Part shown: one piece after another, positions 36,707-46,185 of the stretch
How positions within the stretch are numbered: position 1 is the first letter of the stretch
How the letters are laid out: every line of letters begins with the position of its first letter
Notes under the pieces: model-generated
The model's input: only the letters and a program-made list of their open reading frames with translations
Databases searched by the model: none
What the model was told of the DNA's origin: nothing
Source of the DNA: Henricia sp. BOLD:AAB3569
Taxonomy: Eukaryota; Echinodermata; Asteroidea; Spinulosida; Echinasteridae
Assembly: GCA_037783545.1 (NCBI GenBank)
Contig: JBBELK010000489.1
Coordinates: 182,495 to 246,494, forward strand
Length of the DNA stretch: 64,000 nt
Reading direction: 5' to 3'
Translations under genes and position numbers: made by a program

Positions 36707-39700
36707 GTGGCTGTCTGTACACACCTCTTTGGGGTACTCCTGAGTTGTGCGCATGCTCAGTCATTCGGACTGTCGTTAACGCACCGCAGTTTGGCTCGGC
36801 AATTTGGTCAAAGTGTGGTCAATAAAAAATTGACAGACTTTCGCCGGGAAATGGCAGAGAAATTTCAAAGTTTAGAAAAAACTGGGTTGAGGCTTCCTGA
36901 CTGCTCTCACGCAAACCGTGGCTGTCTGTACACACCTCTTTGGGGTACTCCTGAGTTGTGCGCATGCTTAGTCATTCGGACTGTCGTTAACGCACCGCAG
37001 TTTGGGTCGGCAATTTGGTCAAAGTGTGGTCCAAACGTCGGCAAATTTGGAGGTCGAAAAATGTTCCGACGAACTTCAAATTTTGCATGCCCTAAACTCT
37101 CTATATTGCGCACTTGTCATAAAAAATTGACAGACTTTCGCCTGGAAATGGCAGAGAAATTTCAAAGTTTAGAAAAAACTGGGTTGAGGCTTCCTGACTG
37201 CTCTCACGCAAACCGTGGCTGTCTGTACACACCTCTTTGGGGTACTCCTGAGTTGTGCGCATGCTCAGTCATTCGGACTGTCGTTAACGCACCGCAGTTT
37301 GGCTCGGCAATTTGGTCAAAGTGTGGTCCAAACGTCGGCAAATTTGGAGGTCGAAAAATGTTCCGACGAACTTCAAATTTTGCATGCCCTAAACTCTCTA
37401 TATTGCGCACTTGTCATAAAAAAATGACAGACTTTCGCCGGGAAATGGCAGAGAAATTTCAAAGTTTAGAAAAAACTGGGTTGAGGCTTCCTGACTGCTC
37501 TCACGCAAACCGTGGCTGTCTGTACACACCTCTTTGGGGTACTCCTGAGTTGTGCGCATGCTCAGTCATTCGGACTGTCGTTAACGCACCGCAGTTTGGC
37601 TCGGCAATTTGGTCAAAGTGTGGTCCAAACGTCGGCAAATTTGGAGGTCGAAAAATGTTCCGACGAACTTCAAATTTTGCATGCCCTAAACTCTCTATAT
37701 TGCGCACTTGTCATAAACAATTGACAGACTTTCGCCGGGAAATGGCAGAGAAATTTCAAAGTTTAGAAAAAACTGGGTTGAGGCTTCCTGACTGCTCTCA
37801 CGCAAACCGTGGCTGTCTGTACACACCTCTTTGGGGTACTCCTGAGTTGTGCGCATGCTCAGTCATTCGGACTGTCGTTAACGCACCGCAGTGTGGCTCG
37901 GCAATTTGGTCAAAGTGTGGTCCAAACGTCGGCAAATTTGGAGGTCGAAAAATGTTCCGACGAACTTCAAATTTTGCATGCCCTAAACTCTCTATATTGC
38001 GCACTTGTCATAAAAAATTGACAGACTTTCGCCGGGAAATGGCAGAGAAATTTCAAAGTTTAGAAAAAACTGGGTTGAGGCTTCCTGACTGCTCTCACGC
38101 AAACCGTGGCTGTCTGTACACACCTCTTTGGGGTACTCCTGAGTTGTGCGCATGCTCAGTCATTCGGACTGTCGTTAACGCACCGCAGTTTGGCTCGGCA
38201 ATTTGGTCAAAGTGTGGTCCAAACGTCGGCAAATTTGGAGGTCGAAAAATGTTCCGACGAACTTCAAATTTTGCATGCCCTAAACTCTCTATATTGCGCA
38301 CTTGTCATAAAAAATTGACAGACTTTCGCCGGGAAATGGCAGAGAAATTTCAAAGTTTAGAAAAAACTGGGTTGAGGCTTCCTGACTGCTCTCACGCAAA
38401 CCGTGGCTGTCTGTACACACCTCTTTGGGGTACTCCTGAGTTGTGCGCATGCTCAGTCATTCGGACTGTCGTTAACGCACCGCAGTTTGGCTCGGCAATT
38501 TGGTCAAAGTGTGGTCCAAACGTCGGCAAATTTGGAGGTCGAAAAATGTTCCGACGAACTTCAAATTTTGCAGCCCTAAACTCTCTATATTGCGCACTTG
38601 TCATAAAAAATTGACAGACTTTCGCCGGGAAATGGCAGAGAAATTTCAAAGTTTAGAAAAAAACTGGGTTGAGGCTTCCTGACTGCTCTCACGCAAACCG
38701 TGGCTGTCTGTACACACCTCTTTGGGGTACTCCTGAGTTGTGCGCATGCTCAGTCATTCGGACTGTCGTTAACGCACCGCAGTTTGGCTCGGCAATTTGG
38801 TCAAAGTGTGGTCCAAACGTCGGCAAATTTGGAGGTCGAAAAATGTTCCGACGAACTTCAAATTTTGCATGCCCTAAACTCTCTATATTGCGCACTTGTC
38901 ATAAAAAATTGACAGACTTTCGCCGGGAAATGGCAGAGAAATTTCAAAGTTTAGAAAAAACTGGGTTGAGGCTTCCTGACTGCTCTCACGCAAACCGTGG
39001 CTGTCTGTACACACCTCTTTGGGGTACTCCTGAGTTGTGCGCATGCTCGGACTGTCGTTAACGCACCGCAGTGTGGCTCGGCAATTTGGTCAAAGTGTGG
39101 TCCAAACGTCGGCAAATTTGGAGGTCGAAAAATTTTCCGACGAACTTCAAATTTTGCATGCTCTAAACTCTCTATATTGCGCACTTGTCATAAAAAATTG
39201 ACAGACTTTCGCCGGGAAATGGCAGAGAAATTTCAAAGTTTAGAAAAAACTGGGTTGAGGCTTCCTGACTGCTCTCACGCAAACCGTGGCTGTCTGTACA
39301 CACCTCTTTGGGGTACTCCTGAGTTGTGCGCATGCTCAGTCATTCGGACTGTCGTTAACGCACCGCAGTTTGGCTCGGCAATTTGGTCAAAGTGTGGTCC
39401 AAACGTCGGCAAATTTGGAGGTCGAAAAATGTTCCGACGAACTTCAAATTTTGCATGCCCTAAACTCTCTAAATTGCGCACTTGTCATAAAAAATTGACA
39501 GACTTTCGCCGGGAAATGGCATAGAAATTTCAAAGTTTAGAAAAAACTGGGTTGAGGCTTCCTGACTGCTCTCACGGAAACCGTGGCTGTCTGTACACAC
39601 CTCTTTGGGGTACTCCTGAGTTGTGCGCATGCTTAGTCATTCGGACTGTCGTTAACGCACCGCAGTTTGGGTCGGCAATTTGGTCAAAGTGTGGTCCAAA

Positions 39701-40659
39701 CGTCGGCAAATTTGGAGGTCGAAAAATGTTCCGACGAACTTCAAATTTTGCATGCCCTAAACTCTCTATATTGCGCACTTGTCATAAAAAATTGACAGAC
39801 TTTCGCCTGGAAATGGCAGAGAAATTTCAAAGTTTAGAAAAAACTGGGTTGAGGCTTCCTGACTGCTCTCACGCAAACCGTGGCTGTCTGTACACACCTC
39901 TTTGGGGTACTCCTGAGTTGTGCGCATGCTCAGTCATTCGGACTGTCGTTAACGCACCGCAGTTTGGCTCGGCAATTTGGTCAAAGTGTGGTCCAAACGT
40001 CGGCAAATTTGGAGGTCGAAAAATGTTCCGACGAACTTCAAATTTTGCATGCCCTAAACTCTCTATATTGCGCACTTGTCATAAAAAAATGACAGACTTT
40101 CGCCGGGAAATGGCAGAGAAATTTCAAAGTTTAGAAAAAACTGGGTTGAGGCTTCCTGACTGCTCTCACGCAAACCGTGGCTGTCTGTACACACCTCTTT
40201 GGGGTACTCCTGAGTTGTGCGCATGCTCAGTCATTCGGACTGTCGTTAACGCACCGCAGTTTGGCTCGGCAATTTGGTCAAAGTGTGGTCCAAACGTCGG
40301 CAAATTTGGAGGTCGAAAAATGTTCCGACGAACTTCAAATTTTGCATGCCCTAAACTCTCTATATTGCGCACTTGTCATAAACAATTGACAGACTTTCGC
40401 CGGGAAATGGCAGAGAAATTTCAAAGTTTAGAAAAAACTGGGTTGAGGCTTCCTGACTGCTCTCACGCAAACCGTGGCTGTCTGTACACACCTCTTTGGG
40501 GTACTCCTGAGTTGTGCGCATGCTCAGTCATTCGGACTGTCGTTAACGCACCGCAGTTTGGCTCGGCAATTTGGTCAAAGTGTGGTCCAAACGTCGGCAA
40601 ATTTGGAGGTCGAAAAATGTTCCGACGAACTTCAAATTTTGCATGCCCTAAACTCTCTA
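36707..40659. repeat. 5,244-bp offset higher-order repeat, copy 2 (cut by transposon)
   Basis: Partner of 31463-35415 with the same 86-bp deletion (36820), 2-bp loss near 38571, 8-bp deletion (39048) and stop (39522-39524). The copy is interrupted at 40660 by the TA-flanked element. The equivalent site near 35415 in copy 1 is uninterrupted, so the element inserted after this segment was duplicated, or copy 1 derives from an empty template. Confidence 0.88.
38951..39868. repeat. Tagged cassette, copy 4 of 4
   Basis: Same linked variant set, 5,244 bp downstream of copy 2, with aaaattttccg near 39129, TAG at 39522-39524 and cacggaaacc near 39574. Confidence 0.9.
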
Positions 40660-40681
40660 CACTCTAAAAACTGAAGTGTTA
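40660..40681 (+). repeat. Left TIR of outer element
   Basis: Twenty-two bases starting CACTCTAAAAACTG and ending GTGTTA, exactly the reverse complement of 42201-42222. It is preceded by the TA duplicate at 40658-40659. Confidence 0.97.
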
Positions 40682-41017
40682 TAAATAAATCCCTAAGTGT
40701 TAGATTTAGCACTATCCAGGTGCTTCCTGAGGGACTGCACCTCAAGTGCCATTTCAGCACTTGATGAAGTGTCAGCATTGCAGCACTATCTAAGTGCTGT
40801 GAAAGTGCTACCAATACAGCACTAATATAGTGTTGATTTAAGTCCTTTGTAGCACCATCTTGGTGTACATCCAGCACCCCAAGGTGCAATCCATACAGCA
40901 CTTGATGAAGCGGTTGGGCGCATGCGCAAGATTTCGCCGGGGTCATGCAAAAATAAATATTCATTACTCCGTGACCTGTTGGGTTTTTTTGCTGTCTGTC
41001 GATGTAGTAAAATAATA
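40682..41017. other. Left interior of outer element: AGCACT-motif cluster and NRF1-like site
   Basis: No gene. Dense short words agcact, agtgct, agtgtt and ggtgc in both orientations occupy 40690-40910. They resemble the terminal motif and are candidate transposase-binding subterminal repeats. At 40918-40928 lies GCGCATGCGCA, a near-perfect match to the NRF1 consensus YGCGCAYGCGCR, followed by atttcgccgggg. The segment ends at the TA (41016-41017) used by the inner element. A 110-codon minus-strand open frame here is a chance frame starting in satellite. Confidence 0.6.
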
Positions 41018-41041
41018 CACTGCAAAAAATGCGGTGTTAAA
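41018..41041 (+). repeat. Left TIR of inner element
   Basis: Twenty-four bases, CACTGCAAAAAATGCGG then TGTTAAA. They match the complement of 41749-41772 except at position 13 (T against C). Confidence 0.95.
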
Positions 41042-41300
41042 ATCTACACCACTGGTGTCAAATTTGATTCTTCGTTGGTATCCATATTGGGCAAGGATTT
41101 GGGTGTTGAGTAACACCAATTTGGAAATCAATAGTTTTTAACACTAAGAAGAGTGTTAAACTCTAACAACCCCATTTGGTGTCAACGTATTCTTCTTGGT
41201 GTTTATTTTGGGCAGGAATGTTGGTGTTAATTTACACCTAAATGTGGAATTAAATTGTAACAATTATACAGTTGATTTATTCTTACAGAATTCAAAGCCG

Positions 41301-41335
41301 ACACCAATTGGTGTTAAATTTAACACCCATGGTGT
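41301..41335. repeat. Overlapping palindromes made of the terminal motif
   Basis: ACACCAATTGGTGT (41301-41314) and GGTGTTAAATTTAACACC (41310-41327) are both perfect palindromes and overlap. ACACC-cat-GGTGT follows at 41323-41335. The second palindrome is two inverted copies of GGTGTTAAA, the inner nine bases of the element's own TIR. Confidence 0.9.
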
Positions 41336-41748
41336 AAATTAACACCAGCATTTGGTGTTAAAATATTTCAACACTGATCTGTTTGTGGTGGCAGCAATGA
41401 AATTGTGCAACAGCAATATACCATTGTTTTCATCATGTTTGTTCATGATTTCGTCACATCCCTTAAGGAATAATGAAGATATCATAGGGAAGAAAAATTC
41501 AGATAGTCTAGCCATAAGTACAACGTGGTAATTATGGTTTGTATGCCCAAACGCGGAAAAATGATCAGAAACGCATGTAGCCAATCAAATAGCTGGATTT
41601 CTGCATTATGCATAATGATCATGCGCAGTTTATCAAGTTTAACACCATGCAAAATCTACACCACTTTTTGTGCTGTTAATCTATTACACCGGTGTTCGTT
41701 TGACACAAATGTAACACCCAAAGAATTAAAAAACCTTGGTGTTAGAAA

Positions 41749-41772
41749 TTTAACACCGCGTTTTTTGCAGTG
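41749..41772 (-). repeat. Right TIR of inner element
   Basis: Reads tttaacaccgcgtttttt then gcagtg, the complement of the left TIR with one mismatch. It is followed by the TA duplicate at 41773-41774. Confidence 0.95.
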
Positions 41773-41774
41773 TA

Positions 41775-41930
41775 CGGAAATCCGCGGCTGTCATCAACAC
41801 GCGTCGACGCGATTCGCGCGAAAAAAATAGCGATTTGTGAACAAGTTTCGCTCCGTTCATGACGCGAAAAAGTTCGATTTCAAGTGGAATTTTCAACATA
41901 AAGATGAGTTATCTGTAGCTTCTGGTAAGT
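41775..41930 (+). other. CpG-rich segment ending in a consensus splice donor
   Basis: Unlike everything around it, 41775-41830 is dense in CpG (about a dozen in 56 bp) and includes the 12-bp palindrome CGCGTCGACGCG (41800-41811). About 95 bp of moderate composition follow, then ttctg/GTAAGT with the potential intron start at 41925. Together with the NRF1-like site at 40918-40928, on the far side of the inner element, this resembles a promoter and first exon interrupted by the inner insertion. It could be a captured host fragment or the 5' end of an ancestral autonomous element. Neither coding content nor transcription can be shown from sequence alone. Confidence 0.4.
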
Positions 41931-42033
41931 AAGATTTTAACAATGAAACTGAATTCTATTGAATGATGATATTTCCAAATGAGCAAACCCAGTAGTATAA
42001 TTCTTAACACTATTAAAGCACTTTGAAGTGCTA

Positions 42034-42149
42034 GAATAGCACCAATTATGGTGTTGGAAATGAACGCCTCCAAGTGTTATTATAGCACTATGAATAGCAC
42101 CAATTATGGTGTTGGAAATGAACGCCTCCAAGTGTTATTATAGCACTAT
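42034..42149. repeat. 58-bp tandem duplication near the right end of the outer element
   Basis: Two adjacent 58-bp copies (42034-42091 and 42092-42149) are identical in the text: gaatagcaccaattatgg, then gtgttggaaatgaacgcc, then tccaagtgttattatagc and actat. Each contains agcacc, ggtgtt, agtgtt and agcact words, so the duplication doubles the subterminal motifs on this side. Confidence 0.95.
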
Positions 42150-42200
42150 CTTAAAACTTAAAGTGCTGAATTTATGTAGCACTTGGATAGTGCTAGGTTT

Positions 42201-42222
42201 TAACACTTCAGTTTTTAGAGTG
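42201..42222 (-). repeat. Right TIR of outer element
   Basis: Twenty-two bases, taacacttcag then tttttagagtg, the perfect complement of 40660-40681. It is followed by the TA duplicate at 42223-42224 and then satellite. Confidence 0.97.
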
Positions 42223-42621
42223 TATATTGCGCACTTGTCATAAAAAAATGACAGACTTTCGCCGGGAAATGGCAGAGAAATTTCAAAGTTTAGAAAAAAC
42301 TGGGTTGAGGCTTCCTGACTGCTCTCACGCAAACCGTGGCTGTCTGTACACACCTCTTTGGGGTACTCCTGAGTTGTGCGCATGCTCAGTCATTCGGACT
42401 GTCGTTAACGCACCGCAGTTTGGCTCGGCAATTTGGTCAAAGTGTGGTCCAAACGTCGGCAAATTTGGAGGTCGAAAAATGTTCCGACGAACTTCAAATT
42501 TTGCATGCCCTAAACTCTCTATATTGCGCACTTGTCATAAACAATTGACAGACTTTCGCCGGGAAATGGCAGAGAAATTTCAAAGTTTAGAAAAAACTGG
42601 GTTGAGGCTTCCTGACTGCTC

Positions 42622-45600
42622 TCACGCAAACCGTGGCTGTCTGTACACACCTCTTTGGGGTACTCCTGAGTTGTGCGCATGCTCAGTCATTCGGACTGTC
42701 GTTAACGCACCGCAGTTTGGCTCGGCAATTTGGTCAAAGTGTGGTCCAAACGTCGGCAAATTTGGAGGTCGAAACATGTTCCGACGAACTTCAAATTGTG
42801 CATGCCCTAAACTCTCTATATTGCGCACTTGTCATAAAAAATTGACAGACTTTCGCCGGGAAATGGCAGAGAAATTTCAAAGTTTAGAAAAAAATGGGTT
42901 GAGGCTTCCTGACTGCTCTCACGCAAACCGTGGCTGTCTGTACACACCTCTTTGGGGTACTCCTGAGTTGTGCGCATGCTCAGTCATTCGGACTGTCGTT
43001 AACGCACCGCAGTTTGGCTCGGCAATTTGGTCAAAGTGTGGTCCAAACGTCGGCAAATTTGGAGGTCGAAAAATGTTCCGACGAACTTCAAATTTTGCAT
43101 GCCCTAAACTCTCTATATTGCGCACTTGTCATAACAAATTGACAGACTTTCGCCGGGAAATGGCAGAGAAATTTCAAAGTTTAGAAAAAACTGGGTTGAG
43201 GCTTCCTGACTGCTCTCACGCAAACCGTGGCTGTCTGTACACACCTCTTTGGGGTACTCCTGAGTTGTGCGCATGCTCAGTCATTCAGACTGTCGTTAAC
43301 GCACCGCAGTTTGGCTCGGCAATTTGGTCAAAGTGTGGTCCAAACGTCGGCAAATTTGGAGGTCGAAAAATGTTCCGACGAACTTCAAATTTTGCATGCC
43401 CTAAACTCTCTATATTGCGCACTTGTCATAAAAAATTGACAGACTTTCGCCGGGAAATGGCAGAGAAATTTCAAAGTTTAGAAAAAACTGGGTTGAGGCT
43501 TCCTGACTGCTCTCACGCAAACCGTGGCTGTCTGTACACACCTCTTTGGGGTACTCCTGAGTTGTGCGCATGCTCAGTCATTCGGACTGTCGTTAACGCA
43601 CCGCAGTGTGGCTCGGCAATTTGGTCAAAGTGTGGTCCAAACGTCGGCAAATTTGGAGGTCGAAAAATGTTCCGACGAACTTCAAATTTTGCATGTCCTA
43701 AACTCTCTATATTGCGCACTTGTCATAAAAAATTGACAGACTTTCGCCGGGAAATGGCAGAGAAATTTCAAAGTTTAGAAAAAACTGGGTTGAGGCTTCC
43801 TGACTGCTCTCACGCAAACCGTGGCTGTCTGTACACACCTCTTTGGGGTACTCCTGAGTTGTGCGCATGCTCAGTCATTCGGACTGTCGTTAACGCACCG
43901 CAGTTTGGCTCGGCAATTTGGTCAAAGTGTGGTCCAAACGTCGGCAAATTTGGAGGTCGAAAAATGTTCCGACGAACTTCAAATTTTGCAGCCCTAAACT
44001 CTCTATATTGCGCACTTGTCATAAAAAATTGACAGACTTTCGCCGGGAAATGGCAGAGAAATTTCAAAGTTTAGAAAAAAACTGGGTTGAGGCTTCCTGA
44101 CTGCTCTCACGCAAACCGTGGCTGTCTGTACACACCTCTTTGGGGTACTCCTGAGTTGTGCGCATGCTCAGTCATTCGGACTGTCGTTAACGCACCGCAG
44201 TTTGGCTCGGCAATTTGGTCAAAGTGTGGTCCAAACGTCGGCAAATTTGGAGGTCGAAAAATGTTCCGACGAACTTCAAATTTTGCATGCCCTAAACTCT
44301 CTATATTGCGCACTTGTTATAAAAAATTGACAGACTTTCGCCGGGAAATGGCAGAGAAATTTCAAAGTTTAGAAAAAACTGGGTTGAGGCTTCCTGACTG
44401 CTCTCACGCAAACCGTGGCTGTCTGTACACACCTCTTTGGGGTACTCCTGAGTTGTGCGCATGCTCAGTCATTCGGACTGTCGTTAACGCACCGCAGTTT
44501 GGCTCGGCAATTTGGTCAAAGTGTGGTCCAAACGTCGGCAAATTTGGAGGTCGAAACATGTTCCGACGAACTTCAAATTGTGCATGCCCTAAACTCTCTA
44601 TATTGCGCACTTGTCATAAAAAATTGACAGACTTTCGCCGGGAAATGGCAGAGAAATTTCAAAGTTTAGAAAAAAATGGGTTGAGGCTTCCTGACTGCTC
44701 TCACGCAAACCGTGGCTGTCTGTACACACCTCTTTGGGGTACTCCTGAGTTGTGCGCATGCTCAGTCATTCGGACTGTCGTTAACGCACCGCAGTTTGGC
44801 TCGGCAATTTGGTCAAAGTGTGGTCCAAACGTCGGCAAATTTGGAGGTCGAAAAATGTTCCGACGAACTTCAAATTTTGCATGCCCTAAACTCTCTATAT
44901 TGCGCACTTGTCATAACAAATTGACAGACTTTCGCCGGGAAATGGCAGAGAAATTTCAAAGTTTAGAAAAAACTGGGTTGAGGCTTCCTGACTGCTCTCA
45001 CGCAAACCGTGGCTGTCTGTACACACCTCTTTGGGGTACTCCTGAGTTGTGCGCATGCTCAGTCATTCAGACTGTCGTTAACGCACCGCAGTTTGGCTCG
45101 GCAATTTGGTCAAAGTGTGGTCCAAACGTCGGCAAATTTGGAGGTCGAAAAATGTTCCGACGAACTTCAAATTTTGCATGCCCTAAACTCTCTATATTGC
45201 GCACTTGTCATAAAAAATTGACAGACTTTCGCCGGGAAATGGCAGAGAAATTTCAAAGTTTAGAAAAAACTGGGTTGAGGCTTCCTGACTGCTCTCACGC
45301 AAACCGTGGCTGTCTGTACACACCTCTTTGGGGTACTCCTGAGTTGTGCGCATGCTCAGTCATTCGGACTGTCGTTAACGCACCGCAGTTTGGCTCGGCA
45401 ATTTGGTCAAAGTGTGGTCCAAACGTCGGCAAATTTGGAGGTCGAAACATGTTCCGACGAACTTCAAATTGTGCATGCCCTAAACTCTCTATATTGCGCA
45501 CTTGTCATAAAAAATTGACAGACTTTCGCCGGGAAATGGCAGAGAAATTTCAAAGTTTAGAAAAAAATGGGTTGAGGCTTCCTGACTGCTCTCACGCAAA

Positions 45601-46185
45601 CCGTGGCTGTCTGTACACACCTCTTTGGGGTACTCCTGAGTTGTGCGCATGCTCAGTCATTCGGACTGTCGTTAACGCACCGCAGTTTGGCTCGGCAATT
45701 TGGTCAAAGTGTGGTCCAAACGTCGGCAAATTTGGAGGTCGAAAAATGTTCCGACGAACTTCAAATTTTGCATGCCCTAAACTCTCTATATTGCGCACTT
45801 GTCATAACAAATTGACAGACTTTCGCCGGGAAATGGCAGAGAAATTTCAAAGTTTAGAAAAAACTGGGTTGAGGCTTCCTGACTGCTCTCACGCAAACCG
45901 TGGCTGTCTGTACACACCTCTTTGGGGTACTCCTGAGTTGTGCGCATGCTCAGTCATTCAGACTGTCGTTAACGCACCGCAGTTTGGCTCGGCAATTTGG
46001 TCAAAGTGTGGTCCAAACGTCGGCAAATTTGGAGGTCGAAAAATGTTCCGACGAACTTCAAATTTTGCATGCCCTAAACTCTCTATATTGCGCACTTGTC
46101 ATAAAAAATTGACAGACTTTCGCCGGGAAATGGCAGAGAAATTTCAAAGTTTAGAAAAAACTGGGTTGAGGCTTCCTGACTGCTC
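42622..46185. repeat. Three-monomer higher-order repeat, 891 bp
   Basis: A trimer with linked markers gaaacatgttcc plus tcaaattgtgc plus gaaaaaaatggg (first monomer), cataacaaattg (second) and gtcattcagac (third) occupies 42622-43512, 44404-45294 and 45295-46185. The last two are directly tandem. The first is separated from them by three monomers carrying cagtgtgg and ttttgcagccc, so other sequence lies between trimers or was inserted into a once longer trimer run. Confidence 0.85.

Larger units (their letters stand above)
29178..40659. repeat. 297-bp satellite array, block III
   Basis: About 39 monomers, ending at the TA target duplicate of the transposon (40658-40659). The block is dominated by two long near-identical segments at offset 5,244 bp. 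It contains two truncated monomers with an 86-bp deletion (junctions 31576 and 36820) and three 289-bp monomers (33804, 35578, 39048). There are no other interruptions. Confidence 0.98.
41018..41772. mobile_element. Inner TIR element (755 bp) nested in the outer one
   Basis: The ends are 24-bp inverted repeats with one mismatch (left CACTGCAAAAAATGCGGTG, right complement CACTGCAAAAAACGCGGTG), flanked by TA on both sides (41016-41017 and 41773-41774). The interior is rich in ggtgtt/aacacc words, culminating in overlapping palindromes at 41301-41335. Open frames of 81 codons (minus, 41339-41584) and 101 codons (plus, 41525-41830) show nothing recognisable, and the second crosses the element's edge. 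It is a non-autonomous, MITE-like element. It shares 17 of 22 terminal positions with its host element. Confidence 0.93.
40660..42222. mobile_element. Outer TIR element (1,563 bp), non-autonomous, with nested insertion
   Basis: Inserted in the satellite word ctctatattg, giving ctcta on the left and tatattg on the right, so the target duplication is TA (40658-40659 and 42223-42224). The ends are a perfect 22-bp inverted repeat beginning CACTCTAAAAACTGAAGTGT. A second, imperfect inverted match follows further in (tagcactatccaggtgct at 40707-40724 against agcacttggatagtgcta at 42178-42195). Subterminal regions are full of agcact/agtgct words. Removing the inner 755-bp element and one TA leaves about 806 bp, too small for a transposase, and no open frame with a recognisable domain is present. 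A TA target fits the IS630-Tc1-mariner group, but the TIR does not let me assign a family. Confidence 0.93.

Noticed and set aside
40632..40964. Open frames of 63-110 codons in and around the nested element, also 41339-41584 and 41525-41830
   Set aside because: Two cross element boundaries. None resembles a transposase or any domain I know, and short frames are expected by chance.
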